NCBI GenBank assembly: GCA_958352855.1
Contig: CATWQE010000014.1
Span: 1 to 55,008, forward strand
Direction of reading: 5' to 3'
Source of the DNA: an uncultured Bacillota bacterium
Lineage (GTDB): Bacteria > Bacillota > Clostridia > Lachnospirales > Lachnospiraceae
DNA: 55,008 bases
Within the stretch, counting starts at the first letter, position 1; the number at the start of each line of letters is the position of its first letter. Made by a program: the position numbers and the translations under genes. Shown here in pieces: positions 42,051 through 51,687 of the stretch. Under the pieces are notes generated by a model. That model did no database searches, was not told where the DNA came from, and saw only the letters and a list, made by a program, of their open reading frames with translations.

Positions 42051-43913
42051 ATGTTTAATATAGAGGAGGAATTGAAAAAACTCCCGTCTCTTCCGGGAGT
42101 ATATATCATGCATGATAAGCATGATACCATTATTTATGTGGGCAAAGCCATTAGCCTGAAAAACAGAGTCAGACAATATTTTCAAAAGAGCAGGAATCTG
42201 GGAATTAAGAAAGAACAGATGGTAGAGCAGATAGAGCGGTTTGAATATATTGTTACCGATTCAGAGCTGGAGGCTCTGGTTCTGGAATCCAATCTGATTA
42301 AGGAACATAAGCCCAAGTATAATACCATGCTCAAGGATGATAAAAATTATCCTTTTATAAAAGTGACAGTTGGAGAAGCATTTCCAAGAATTATGACTGC
42401 AAGAACCATGAAAAAGGATAAGTCAAAGTATTTCGGACCTTATACCAATGCGGGGGCTGTGAAGGATGTGATAGAGCTTACCAGAAAGCTGTATCATCTC
42501 CGCACCTGCAGCAGAGTGCTTCCAAGAGACACAGGAAAAGAACGTCCCTGCCTGTATTATCATATTAAGCAGTGCGACGGACCTTGTCAGGGATATATTT
42601 CTCAGGAAGCCTATAGAGCGCAGGTGGACAGTCTGCTGGATTTTCTAAGTGGAAACCATAAAAAAATCCTGAAAGAATTGGAAGAGAAGATGTACCAGGC
42701 GTCGGAAGAAATGAAATTTGAGGATGCGGCTCAGTATCGGGATTTAATGCAAAGCGTACAGCGTATTGGAGAGAAACAGAAGATTACAGACCATCCCGGT
42801 GAGGACAAGGATATTATTGCCATGGCAGAGGAAGGACAGGATGCGGTGGTGCAGGTGTTTTTTGTCAGGGATGGTAAGCTGATTGGAAGGGATCATTTTT
42901 ATATGAAAACAGCTCCGGGAGACAGCCGGGCTATGATTCTTTCCAGCTTTTTGAAGCAATTTTATGCAGGGACGCCGTTTATTCCAAGAGAGATTATGAT
43001 TCAGGAAGAAATCGAGGAGCAGGATTTGATTGCCAAGTGGCTTGAAAAACGGAAAGGGAAGAAAGTACGGATTCTGGTACCTAAGAAGGGAACCAAGGAA
43101 AAGCTGGTGGAAATGGCATATCAAAATGCCAAGCTGGTTTTGCGTCAGGATAAGGAGAGGATAAAACGAGAAGAAGGCAGAACCATTGGAGCAGTCAAAG
43201 AGATTGCAGAATTATTGGGGCTGCAGGATATTCAGAGAATCGAAGCCTTTGATATTTCAAATATCAGCGGTTTTCAGTCAGTGGGTTCCATGATTGTCTA
43301 TGAAAAAGGAAAGCCAAAACGCAGCGATTACCGGAAATTTAAGATTAAGTGGGTAAAAGGTCCCAATGATTATGCCAGCATGGAAGAGGTGCTTACCAGG
43401 CGTTTTGTCCATGGCATGAATGAGCAGGAAGAACGCAGAAATCAGGAGCTGGAACAGGAATTTGGAAGCTTTACCAGGTTTCCGGATTTGATTATGATGG
43501 ATGGCGGAAGAGGTCAGGTGAATATTGCCCTGGCGGTTTTAGAAAAGCTGAATTTGCAGATTCCTGTGTGCGGTATGGTAAAAGATGACAAGCATAGAAC
43601 CAGAGGACTTTATTTTAGAAACCAGGAAATCCCCATAAAACGGGACAGCGAAGGGTTTAAGCTCATTACCAGAATCCAGGATGAGGCGCACAGATTTGCC
43701 ATTGAATACCACCGTTCTTTAAGAAGCAAGGGGCAGGTACATTCTGTTCTGGATGATATTCCGGGCATTGGACCAGCCAGAAGAAAAGCCCTTATGAAAC
43801 AATTCAAAGGTCTGGAAGCTATTAAGGAAGCCAGTATCGAAGAGCTTGCCCAGGTGGAATCCATGAATGAAAAAGCGGCGGCGCAGGTCTTTGATTTTTT
43901 TCACCGTTGTTGA
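42051..43913 (+). CDS. uvrC: Excinuclease ABC subunit C
   Basis: UvrC makes the two incisions of nucleotide excision repair. About 620 residues. Domains in order: GIY-YIG nuclease (PGVYIMHDKHDTIIYVGKAISLKNRVRQYF, 14-43), Cys-rich region (CSRVLP...RPCLYYHIKQCDGPC), UVR motif near 200-235, RNase H-like nuclease (EAFDISNISG, DLIMMDGGRGQV) and C-terminal helix-hairpin-helix (DDIPGIGPARRKALMKQF). I choose ATG 42051 (MFNIEEEL), 5 bases after GGAGG; an ATG at 42030 is seven codons earlier and less well placed. It heads a set with hprK and glcK. Confidence 0.96.
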   Translation: MFNIEEELKKLPSLPGVYIMHDKHDTIIYVGKAISLKNRVRQYFQKSRNLGIKKEQMVEQIERFEYIVTDSELEALVLESNLIKEHKPKYNTMLKDDKNYPFIKVTVGEAFPRIMTARTMKKDKSKYFGPYTNAGAVKDVIELTRKLYHLRTCSRVLPRDTGKERPCLYYHIKQCDGPCQGYISQEAYRAQVDSLLDFLSGNHKKILKELEEKMYQASEEMKFEDAAQYRDLMQSVQRIGEKQKITDHPGEDKDIIAMAEEGQDAVVQVFFVRDGKLIGRDHFYMKTAPGDSRAMILSSFLKQFYAGTPFIPREIMIQEEIEEQDLIAKWLEKRKGKKVRILVPKKGTKEKLVEMAYQNAKLVLRQDKERIKREEGRTIGAVKEIAELLGLQDIQRIEAFDISNISGFQSVGSMIVYEKGKPKRSDYRKFKIKWVKGPNDYASMEEVLTRRFVHGMNEQEERRNQELEQEFGSFTRFPDLIMMDGGRGQVNIALAVLEKLNLQIPVCGMVKDDKHRTRGLYFRNQEIPIKRDSEGFKLITRIQDEAHRFAIEYHRSLRSKGQVHSVLDDIPGIGPARRKALMKQFKGLEAIKEASIEELAQVESMNEKAAAQVFDFFHRC

Positions 43914-43990
43914 ACTTAGAAGTTCTGTATGATAGAATGAAATGGAGAGAATTTAAGGCAGATGCCAGTACATGATAAAGGAGAAGAAAC

Positions 43991-44932
43991 ATGAAAGGTG
44001 TAGAATTAACAAAAATGGTGCAGGAACTGAACCTGTATAATAAAACACCGGATATTGATATCACCGCCATGCGGATTAATACGCCGGAAATCAACCGTCC
44101 TGCCCTGCAGTTGACTGGCTACCTGGAGCATTTTGAAAACGAACGTGTCCAGATTATTGGCTATGTTGAATATACGTATCTGCTCCATTTAGACAGGGAG
44201 GAAAAGATAAGAGCCTTTGAACGGTTTGTTGCCAGCAAAATTCCCTGTGTGGTATTTACAACCATGACAGAGCCGGATGAAGATATGCTGAGACTGGCAA
44301 GAAAATATGATGTGCCGGTTTTTGGAACTGATAATACCACATCTGCTTTTATGGCAGAGATTATCCGCTGGCTCAATGTACAGCTTGCGCCCTGCATTTC
44401 CATTCATGGAGTGCTGGTGGACGTATATGGTGAAGGCGTCCTGATTATGGGAGAAAGCGGCATCGGAAAAAGCGAGGCTGCCCTGGAGCTGATTAAGCGA
44501 GGTCACCGTCTTGTCAGTGATGATGTGGTGGAGCTTCGTCGGGTCAGTGATGTAACCCTGGTTGGCTCTGCGCCGGATATTACCCGTCACTTTATTGAGC
44601 TTCGCGGCATTGGAATTATTGATGTAAAGACTTTGTTTGGTGTTGAAAGTGTAAAAGATACCCAGTCCATTGATCTGGTTATTAAACTGGAGGAGTGGAA
44701 CAGGGACAAAGAATATGACCGTCTTGGCATGGAAGAAGAGTATACAGAATTTTTAGGAAATAAGATTGTCTGCCATTCCTTACCTATCCGTCCGGGACGA
44801 AACCTGGCGGTCATTGTAGAATCCGCGGCAGTCAACCACCGTCAGAAAAAGATGGGATATAATGCAGCTCAGGAGCTGTATAGACGTGTACAGGAAAATA
44901 TGGCAAAAAAAAGAGAAGAAGGGGAGTCATAA
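43991..44932 (+). CDS. hprK: HPr kinase/phosphorylase
   Basis: HprK phosphorylates Ser46 of HPr using ATP when glycolytic intermediates are high and removes it with phosphate, setting carbon catabolite repression. 313 residues, usual length. The Walker A motif is GESGIGKSEAALELIKRGH (about 153-171), followed by LVSDDVVELRRV and the HprK signature HFIELRGIGIIDVKTLFG. GGAGAAG precedes the ATG. It lies three bases before glcK, so sensing and glucose phosphorylation are coexpressed. Confidence 0.97.
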   Translation: MKGVELTKMVQELNLYNKTPDIDITAMRINTPEINRPALQLTGYLEHFENERVQIIGYVEYTYLLHLDREEKIRAFERFVASKIPCVVFTTMTEPDEDMLRLARKYDVPVFGTDNTTSAFMAEIIRWLNVQLAPCISIHGVLVDVYGEGVLIMGESGIGKSEAALELIKRGHRLVSDDVVELRRVSDVTLVGSAPDITRHFIELRGIGIIDVKTLFGVESVKDTQSIDLVIKLEEWNRDKEYDRLGMEEEYTEFLGNKIVCHSLPIRPGRNLAVIVESAAVNHRQKKMGYNAAQELYRRVQENMAKKREEGES

Positions 44933-44935
44933 AAC

Positions 44936-45877
44936 ATGAGTAAATATTGTTTTGGAATTGATTTGGGAGGCACAACCGTAAAATGTGCATTGTTTCTGAC
45001 AGACGGAACCATGGAAGAAAAATGGGAAATCAAAACCCATACAGAAAACAATGGAGAAAGAATCCTTCCTGATATTGCAAAAACCATTCTGGATAAAATG
45101 AAAGAAAAACATATGGACAAAGAAGCGGTTGTGGGAATTGGAATCGGGGTTCCGGGGCCAGTAGGAGAGAATGGAGAACTGCCTTACGCAGTCAACCTTC
45201 ACTGGGGCAGAAAGAATATTGAAGAGGAACTTCAAAATCTTACAGGCATTCCGGTTAAAGCCGGAAATGACGCCAATGTTGCTGCCCTTGGAGAAATGTG
45301 GAAAGGCGGCGGACAGGGAGCCAGAAATATGATTATGGTAACCCTTGGTACCGGAGTAGGCGGCGGTATTATTATTAATGAGAAGATTCTGACAGGGGCT
45401 CATGGAGCAGGAGGAGAGCTGGGACATGCCTGTGTAAATCCAGAAGAAACAGTGGCTTGTAACTGTGGAAATAAGGGATGTCTGGAACAGTATGCTTCCG
45501 CTACGGGAATTGCCAGACTGGCGAAACAGGCATTGGCAGCCTCTGATGGGGCATCTCTTCTAAGAGGCAAAGAGAAGGTTACAGCAAAAGACGTTTTTGA
45601 TGCATACAAAGAGCAGGATGCTCTGGCAAAAGAAATTGTGAAAGAGTTTTCCCAATATCTTGGAAAGGCGCTGGCAGTATTCTCCTGTGTAGCAGATCCG
45701 GAGATCATTGTATTAGGAGGAGGCGTTTCCAAGGCTGGCCAGGTTTTACTGGACTGTGTGAAAGAAGAATTTCATAAATATGCTTTTCCGGCATGTAAAG
45801 AGGCAGGCTTTGCGCTGGCAATGCTTGGAAATGATGCAGGGGTATATGGAGCGGCAAAACTGGTGTTAAGTAAATAA
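44936..45877 (+). CDS. glcK: ROK-family glucokinase
   Basis: A 313-residue ROK sugar kinase. ATP motif GIDLGGTTVKCALF (6-19), ENGELPYAVNLHW substrate loop, GNDANVAALGE with catalytic Asp, GTGVGGGIIIN, GAGGELGHACV and the zinc motif CNCGNKGCLEQYAS are complete. Glucose is the likely substrate because this branch pairs with hprK in Firmicutes; a ROK regulator is ruled out by the lack of a helix-turn-helix. A GGGGAG ribosome site lies within the end of hprK. Confidence 0.95.
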   Translation: MSKYCFGIDLGGTTVKCALFLTDGTMEEKWEIKTHTENNGERILPDIAKTILDKMKEKHMDKEAVVGIGIGVPGPVGENGELPYAVNLHWGRKNIEEELQNLTGIPVKAGNDANVAALGEMWKGGGQGARNMIMVTLGTGVGGGIIINEKILTGAHGAGGELGHACVNPEETVACNCGNKGCLEQYASATGIARLAKQALAASDGASLLRGKEKVTAKDVFDAYKEQDALAKEIVKEFSQYLGKALAVFSCVADPEIIVLGGGVSKAGQVLLDCVKEEFHKYAFPACKEAGFALAMLGNDAGVYGAAKLVLSK

Positions 45878-45894
45878 AAGAGTTGTCATAACAT

Positions 45895-45925
45895 AAAAAG
45901 GAACCACATGCGGTGGTTCCTTTTT
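45895..45925. terminator. Bidirectional terminator between glcK and the PBP gene
   Basis: A perfect 13-base stem (AAAAAGGAACCAC 45895-45907 with GTGGTTCCTTTTT 45913-45925) with a 5-base loop and T runs on both strands. Confidence 0.95.
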
Positions 45926-45935
45926 GTTGGTGCGC

Positions 45936-48500
45936 TTATTGCTCTGTGGGTGTCTGTGGATCTGTAGGAGGCGTCTCAGGAGTTTCGGGAACTTCCGGTG
46001 TTTCTGGCGTCTCAGGAGTTTCCGGCTCTTGTGGTGTCTCCGGAGGAGTGATTTCATCCGGTACATCTACAGAATCATCCGGCTTTGGTTCTTCCTCATC
46101 CTTCTCATCATCCGAGTTATTTCCTGGTTTAAAGAAGTTGAAGAAATGTCCGTCACAATATTTCTTAGGCAGTGTTTCTGTATCAAAATATTCGGTTACA
46201 GACTTGCAGCTATAGGTGGCAAGCAGTCCGGTTTTGGTACAAATGGATGCTTTCTCAACTGTGGATGGCATTTCAAATTCTTTGGAGGGCAGATCATTGT
46301 GGATTCTCTGCATAATGGTTCTCCATAAAGTCTGCTGATAAGTACGCGCTGTACCCGCAGGAAGCACTGTGTTATCATCATAGCCAGCCCAGACAGCACA
46401 GGTGTAATAAGGAGTATATCCTGCAAACCACAGGTTCTTATAGTTATCTGTAGTACCTGTTTTACCTGCAACCGGCATGTTGTTTAACTGGAGACGTTTA
46501 CCAGTACCTTTTTTTACAACATCTTCCATAGCGCTGGTAAGAAGGTAAGCAGTGCTTGGTCTTACAACAGAAGTTTCCTCTGGGGTATTGTCAATAACCA
46601 CATTTCCATCTGCATCCAGAATCTTGGTATAAAATACAGGTTTAATATAAGTACCGCCGTTGGCAATAGCTGCATAGGCTGCTGTTAATTCCAGATTGCT
46701 GACACCTTTTGTAATACCTCCAAGGGCAGTAGGAAGATTCACATCTGAGAAATATTTACCGCTTCCCGCAGGAAGTTCGGTATCTGTATCCAGAATAGAA
46801 GTAAAGCCGAACTTTTTCAAATACTCTACTCCAAGTGCAGGCGTAATTTCTTCCATGGCCTTTACCGTAGGAATATTGTAGGATTCCTGGATTGCTGTAC
46901 GGATGGACACAGTACCATGATAAGCATGGTCATAGTTGTACAGAGGCGTTCCGTCTTTGTATTTGTACGGAGTATCTTCAAAGGTTGTAGCCAGAGTCAT
47001 TCCGCCTTCATTCAAAGCAGCGGCAAAAGTAGCCAGAGGCTTGAAGGTAGAACCAGGCTGTCTTAACGTATTGGTAGCCCGGTTTAAAGTAAGGCTGGAA
47101 GATTTCTGTCCCCGTCCCCCCACAATGGCTTTTACATAACCTGTGTACTGGTCAATAATACAAATAGATGACTGAGGCTGTGGAATAAAGTTTGCACTCT
47201 CAGCAACTACTTCACTGCCATCAGCAAGAATGGAGGCCTTATAGGCATCTACATGTGCCTGGGCATCTTCCTGGCTGTTAAATAACAGGGTAAAGTTCTG
47301 ATTTTCATTTTTAATAAAATAATCCTGGAGCATTTCCTTACTGTAATTCTCCTGCTCACCATTTGGATGCTTTACGGTAAGCCTGTAATCAAGAAGTACC
47401 TGGCTTCCAGCAGGAAAGTTATTAGGATTTTCATATTCTTCGTCACAAATCTGCTGGATAGCAGGATCCTGTGTTGTATAAATACGAAGACCGCCGCTGT
47501 AAAGCGCATTATAAGCCTGGGATTCTGTATAGCCCCTTTGCTCCTGTAAATCTTTGACTACCTGTTCTGTTAATTCATCAATAAAATAGCTGTATACCTT
47601 GTTTTCTTCTTCCTGTTGCTGCTGCGCTACCTGCTGAATACGTTCATAAACATGATCAGCAAGACACTCATCATACTGTTCTTTGGAAATATATTCCTGA
47701 TCCAGCATATGGTCCAGAACCATTTCCCGGCGTTTGCTGTTTTCCTCCGGGTTTACAGCAGGGTTAAACTTGGTAGGGTTCTGGCTGATTCCAGCAATGA
47801 CAGTACATTCAGAAAGGCTCAGCTCACTGACATCTTTTCCGAAATAGTCCTGGGCAGCAGCCTGCACGCCATAGTTTCCGTTTCCAAGGTTAATAGTGTT
47901 TAAATAATTCTCCAGGATCACTTTTTTGCTGGTGTGTTTCTCTAGTTGAAGAGCCAGATACTGTTCCTGGATTTTTCGTGTGAAACGCTGTACAGTAGAC
48001 TCGTTGGTCCATCCTGTAAATACATTATTTTTCAAAAGCTGCTGGGTAATGGTGCTGGCACCCTCTGAAAAATTACCTCCGCTTAAAATACCTTTGACAC
48101 CCGCACGAAGAATACCGCGTATATCAATACCATTATGTTCATAAAAACGTTCATCTTCAATGGCCACCACTGCATTTTGCAAATCCTTTGGAATCTTGTC
48201 CAAGGTAACCGGCATACGGTTGGAATTAGGAGCAGTGAGCTTTTGAAGCTGATTTCCATTGGCATCATAAACAAAAGTAGCTTCTCCTACAGGTACAATG
48301 TTTACGTCCTCTATGTCCGGCGCACTGTCCAGCAGCCCTTTAAATGCACCAAGCCCCGCGCAGGCGCCAATCACAAAGACTGCCAGAAGGGATAAGAATA
48401 TCACGCGCAGCAGGGAAACATGTGCTTTTTTTCCGATCATAGTAGAACGGGATGTAAGGGCGTTTCGTTTTTTATTTGTGGCCCGTTTTCCAAAATTCAT
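45936..48500 (-). CDS. Class A penicillin-binding protein (PBP1A-like)
   Basis: An 854-residue bifunctional cell-wall synthase. A basic N-terminus, one membrane helix (LLRVIFLSLLAVFVIGACAGL), glycosyltransferase family 51 domain with catalytic VAIEDERFYEHNGID and EGASTITQQLLKN, then transpeptidase domain with serine in PGSTFKPLATF, SYN motif and KTGTT. The tail after about residue 800 is a Pro-Glu-Thr repeat (PETPETPE type) outside the membrane. I start at ATG 48500 (MNFGKRA), after AAAAGGAGG, not nine codons earlier. A short upstream gap divides it from the YigZ-like gene. Confidence 0.96.
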   Translation of the reverse strand: MNFGKRATNKKRNALTSRSTMIGKKAHVSLLRVIFLSLLAVFVIGACAGLGAFKGLLDSAPDIEDVNIVPVGEATFVYDANGNQLQKLTAPNSNRMPVTLDKIPKDLQNAVVAIEDERFYEHNGIDIRGILRAGVKGILSGGNFSEGASTITQQLLKNNVFTGWTNESTVQRFTRKIQEQYLALQLEKHTSKKVILENYLNTINLGNGNYGVQAAAQDYFGKDVSELSLSECTVIAGISQNPTKFNPAVNPEENSKRREMVLDHMLDQEYISKEQYDECLADHVYERIQQVAQQQQEEENKVYSYFIDELTEQVVKDLQEQRGYTESQAYNALYSGGLRIYTTQDPAIQQICDEEYENPNNFPAGSQVLLDYRLTVKHPNGEQENYSKEMLQDYFIKNENQNFTLLFNSQEDAQAHVDAYKASILADGSEVVAESANFIPQPQSSICIIDQYTGYVKAIVGGRGQKSSSLTLNRATNTLRQPGSTFKPLATFAAALNEGGMTLATTFEDTPYKYKDGTPLYNYDHAYHGTVSIRTAIQESYNIPTVKAMEEITPALGVEYLKKFGFTSILDTDTELPAGSGKYFSDVNLPTALGGITKGVSNLELTAAYAAIANGGTYIKPVFYTKILDADGNVVIDNTPEETSVVRPSTAYLLTSAMEDVVKKGTGKRLQLNNMPVAGKTGTTDNYKNLWFAGYTPYYTCAVWAGYDDNTVLPAGTARTYQQTLWRTIMQRIHNDLPSKEFEMPSTVEKASICTKTGLLATYSCKSVTEYFDTETLPKKYCDGHFFNFFKPGNNSDDEKDEEEPKPDDSVDVPDEITPPETPQEPETPETPETPEVPETPETPPTDPQTPTEQ

Positions 48501-48664
48501 GTAGTCTTGCCTCCTTTTCCCGTCCATTATAACAAATGACAGAACCTAATTCAAGAAACTTTGCTCCTATGCACAGGAATTCATTTTTTCTTCATAAATG
48601 TTCCCATTTTTTAAGAAACTATGCTAAAATGCAAGGTACAAGGATGGAAAGGAATCAAAAATGT

Positions 48665-49321
48665 ATGTTAGAACAATACAAGACCATATATGAAGGCGGA
48701 GTCGGAGAAATTGTAGAGAAGAAATCCCGATTTCTGGCAGAAGTCCGTCTGGTAAAATCAGAGGATGAGGCTTTAAAATTTATTGAAGAGAAGAAAAAAC
48801 AGCATTGGGATGCAACCCATAATTGCTTTGCCTATGTAATCGGTGAGAGAAGAGAGCTGGTGCGCTGCAGTGACGACGGAGAACCCCAGGGAACTGCAGG
48901 ACGCCCGATGCTGGATGTCCTTTTGGGGGAAGAGCTTTATAATACAGCAGTTGTGGTTACCAGATACTTCGGAGGAACTCTTCTGGGAACCGGAGGGCTG
49001 GTCCGGGCATATTCCAAAGCAGTGCAGGCAGGACTTGCAGCCAGCAGGGTAATTACCAAGTACCATGGGATTTTGACAGAAATCGGCATAGATTATACCG
49101 GAGTTGGGAAACTGCAGTATTTATTTGCACAAAACCAAATCCCTGTTATGGACTCCCAGTATGCAGAAAATGTAAAAATGCAGGTACTCCTTCCGGCAAA
49201 AGATGCAGAAAAGATAAAAAAAGCTGTGACAGAGGCTACCAATGCAAGAGCCTCCATCACAGATGTAAAAGAACTTTATTTTGCTGTTTCACAAGGAGAA
49301 TATCTCCTTTTTGATGATTAA
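48665..49321 (+). CDS. YigZ/IMPACT family protein
   Basis: A 218-residue protein of the UPF0029/IMPACT family. KKSRFLAEV, the HNCFAYVIG stretch, RCSDDGEPQGTAGRPMLDVL and VVTRYFGGTLLGTGGLVRAYSKAV are its signature; a smaller C-terminal UPF0029-like domain follows. Function is uncertain, possibly binding ribosomes or nucleic acid. Starts at 48644 and 48665 are both possible; I choose 48665 (MLEQYKT) because family members start with this L-x-x-Y-K-T phrase. It is divergent from the PBP gene. Confidence 0.88.
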   Translation: MLEQYKTIYEGGVGEIVEKKSRFLAEVRLVKSEDEALKFIEEKKKQHWDATHNCFAYVIGERRELVRCSDDGEPQGTAGRPMLDVLLGEELYNTAVVVTRYFGGTLLGTGGLVRAYSKAVQAGLAASRVITKYHGILTEIGIDYTGVGKLQYLFAQNQIPVMDSQYAENVKMQVLLPAKDAEKIKKAVTEATNARASITDVKELYFAVSQGEYLLFDD

Positions 49322-49336
49322 CAGGTCACACAGTGA

Positions 49337-49855
49337 TTAGCATTTTTCCGGTGCAGGATAATCCACGCCGAAGGTTTTAACAGTCATGGACTGGATGCGC
49401 TGCTCTTCTAATGGACGGTCACTGTAGTCTGTGCGGGTTTCTGCAATTTTGTTGACTACATCCATGCCTTCTGTGATTTTACCGAAAGCAGCATAAGAAC
49501 CGTCTAAGTGTGGAGAGGTTTCATGCATAATGAAGAACTGGCTGCCAGCGGAATCAGGATGCATAGCGCGTGCCATGGAGAGAACACCAGGGGTATGTGC
49601 CAGGTCATTTTTGAATCCATTTTGAGAAAATTCTCCTTTGATAGAGTAGCCTGGGCCTCCCATGCCGGTTCCGTCTGGACAGCCGCCCTGAATCATGAAG
49701 CCGCGGATAACCCGGTGAAAAATCAGACCGTCATAGAAACCGTCTTTTACAAGACTGATGAAGTTGTTTACTGTATTTGGGGCGATTTCTGGATATAATT
49801 CTGCTTTCATTACATCCCCATTTGCCATGGTAATGGTTACAATTGGATTTGCCAT
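49337..49855 (-). CDS. Cyclophilin-type peptidyl-prolyl isomerase
   Basis: A 172-residue cytoplasmic isomerase with no signal peptide. FHRVIRGFMIQGGCPDGTGMGGPGYSI, MARAMHPDSAGSQFFIM and the YAAFGKITEGMDVV segment include the cyclophilin active-site Arg, Phe, Gln and Phe. It speeds proline isomerisation in folding. I choose the second ATG (MANPIVTI), 7 bases after GGAG. It converges with the YigZ-like gene, with a 15-base gap. Confidence 0.95.
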   Translation of the reverse strand: MANPIVTITMANGDVMKAELYPEIAPNTVNNFISLVKDGFYDGLIFHRVIRGFMIQGGCPDGTGMGGPGYSIKGEFSQNGFKNDLAHTPGVLSMARAMHPDSAGSQFFIMHETSPHLDGSYAAFGKITEGMDVVNKIAETRTDYSDRPLEEQRIQSMTVKTFGVDYPAPEKC

Positions 49856-49973
49856 AATCATTCTCCTTTGCTTAAATTATAATACTCCATTATAAGGGTA
49901 AAAAATAAAAGGTGCAAGCCGGAATTTTCTGTGCTATACTGAACACAGGAAAAAATAAAAAAGAGGATAGTAT

Positions 49974-50420
49974 ATGATTATTATAGAAACAACAAATGCG
50001 GAAGAAACCTTCCAGCTTGGTGTGAAAATCGGAAAACAGGCAAGACCTGGTGAAATCTATACGTTAAATGGAGACCTGGGGGTTGGGAAAACTGTATTTA
50101 CCCAGGGAGTGGCCAGAGGGCTTGGGATAGAGGAACCGGTCAACAGCCCCACCTTTACCATTGTCCAGGTATATGAAGAGGGAAGAATGCCATTTTATCA
50201 TTTTGATGTATACCGTATTGGGGATATTGAAGAAATGGAAGAAATCGGATATGATGATTATTTTTTCGGAAATGGTATATGCCTTATTGAATGGGCAGAA
50301 CTGATTCAGGAGCTTTTGCCGGAACAGATTATTTCTGTGACCATAGAAAAAAATCCGGAAAAAGGCTTTGATTACCGGAAAATCACCATAGATGGATTGG
50401 AAGAAGAGAGGATGAAGTAA
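49974..50420 (+). CDS. tsaE: tRNA t6A synthesis ATPase TsaE
   Basis: A 148-residue P-loop ATPase needed with TsaB and TsaD to put threonylcarbamoyl on A37 of tRNAs reading ANN codons. Walker A GDLGVGKT (33-40) then VFTQGVARGLG, NSPTFTIVQVYEEG and the FYHFDVYRIGD motif are typical. It is three bases before tsaB. TGCTATACT upstream of 49950 is an extended -10 for the cluster. Confidence 0.96.
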   Translation: MIIIETTNAEETFQLGVKIGKQARPGEIYTLNGDLGVGKTVFTQGVARGLGIEEPVNSPTFTIVQVYEEGRMPFYHFDVYRIGDIEEMEEIGYDDYFFGNGICLIEWAELIQELLPEQIISVTIEKNPEKGFDYRKITIDGLEEERMK

Positions 50421-50423
50421 AAC

Positions 50424-51146
50424 ATGAAGATTTTAGCGCTGGACAGTTCAGGGTTAGTAGCTTCTGTGGCAATTATGGAGGATGATAATCTGGTTGCAGA
50501 ATATACCATGAACTATAAAAAAACACATTCTCAAACCTTACTGCCTATGTTGGATGAATTGAAAAAGGCAGTACAGTTGGATTTGGAATCTATTGATGCC
50601 ATTGCTGTGGCAGCAGGCCCGGGTTCTTTTACAGGACTGCGCATTGGTTCTGCAACAGCCAAAGGACTGGGACTGGCTTTAAATAAACCATTAATCGGAA
50701 TTCCTACAACAGAAGCATTGGCATACAATCTCTACGGTACTGGAGAGGATACCCTTATTTGTCCAATTATGGATGCAAGGAGGAACCAGGTGTATACAGG
50801 CTTGTATTGCTTTCAGAAGGGACAGCTTCAGACAGTAAAAGAACAGGACGCCCTTCCTGTGGATGCCCTTTTGGAAGAATTGAACCAGATGGGGAAAAAG
50901 GTTATTTTCCTGGGAGATGGCGTACCGGTATTTCGTGAGAAGATTCAGGAAATGTGCCGGGTTCCTTATCTTTTCGCGCCGGGGCATGTAAGCCGCCAGC
51001 GGGCAGGGGCTGTGGCTGCTCTTGGAGCAATTTATTATGGCCAGGGAAAAACAGAGAGCGCCAGAGAACATCAGCCGGATTATCTTCGGGTATCTCAGGC
51101 AGAAAGGGAACGGGCAGAACGCCTGAAAAAAAGTCAGGATGCTTAG
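50424..51146 (+). CDS. tsaB: tRNA t6A synthesis scaffold TsaB
   Basis: A 240-residue ASKHA-fold protein that binds TsaD and stabilises the t6A complex. ILALDSSG at the start, HSQTLLPMLDELKK and AVAAGPGSFTGLRIGSATAKGL are its signature. It lacks the metal-binding His pair of TsaD, as expected of TsaB. Its stop overlaps rimI by eight bases, keeping the classic tsaE-tsaB-rimI order. Confidence 0.96.
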   Translation: MKILALDSSGLVASVAIMEDDNLVAEYTMNYKKTHSQTLLPMLDELKKAVQLDLESIDAIAVAAGPGSFTGLRIGSATAKGLGLALNKPLIGIPTTEALAYNLYGTGEDTLICPIMDARRNQVYTGLYCFQKGQLQTVKEQDALPVDALLEELNQMGKKVIFLGDGVPVFREKIQEMCRVPYLFAPGHVSRQRAGAVAALGAIYYGQGKTESAREHQPDYLRVSQAERERAERLKKSQDA

Positions 51147-51573
51147 TATCAGGAACATGCAGGAGGAGGATCTTGCAGAAGTAGCTGCCATAGAAAAGGA
51201 AAATTTCTCCAGACCCTGGACAGAAGAAGGCTTTAGAGGAGCCATAGACAAGGAAAATACCTGTTATCTTTGTGCTTTTGTGGATAAAGTACCAGTGGGA
51301 TATGCAGGCATGTGGATTGCTCTGGATGAAGGAGAAATTACCAATGTATCTGTAAAAAAAGAATATCAGGGACAAAGAATCGGAGCCAGACTTCTGGAAG
51401 AGCTTTTTCGTATGGGAGAGGCAAGAGGGGTTACGGATTATTTTCTGGAAGTACGCAAAAGTAATCAGGCGGCCATTGCCTTGTACTCCCGCCTGGGATT
51501 TCAGGAGGCCGGAGTGCGGAAGAACTTTTATGAGGATCCGATAGAGGATGGAATCGTTATGTGTAAAAGATAG
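51139..51573 (+). CDS. rimI: Ribosomal protein S18 alanine N-acetyltransferase-like (RimI)
   Basis: A 144-residue GNAT acetyltransferase that usually acetylates the N-terminus of ribosomal protein S18. The NFSRPWTEEGF substrate loop, the ITNVSVKKEYQGQRIGARLLEEL acetyl-CoA loop (Q/R-x-x-G-x-A) and EVRKSNQAAIALYSRLGFQEAG are standard. It sits in the t6A cluster, where a link to TsaD is known in many bacteria. The terminator hairpin covers its stop codon. Confidence 0.92.
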   Translation: MLSIRNMQEEDLAEVAAIEKENFSRPWTEEGFRGAIDKENTCYLCAFVDKVPVGYAGMWIALDEGEITNVSVKKEYQGQRIGARLLEELFRMGEARGVTDYFLEVRKSNQAAIALYSRLGFQEAGVRKNFYEDPIEDGIVMCKR

Positions 51574-51591
51574 CAGAATTGCTATCTTTTT
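51565..51591 (+). terminator. Rho-independent terminator at the end of rimI
   Basis: AAAAGATAGC (51565-51574) pairs perfectly with GCTATCTTTT (51581-51590), loop of six, T run. It overlaps the rimI stop codon. Confidence 0.85.
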
Positions 51592-51687
51592 CTAAGTTTA
51601 CAGCTAATTCCCACTGGGATTTCGAAAAAAACTGAGTTATAATCCAGGGTGTCCACTTGAAATTGTTTTCTGCACAGGAGGAAAAAT

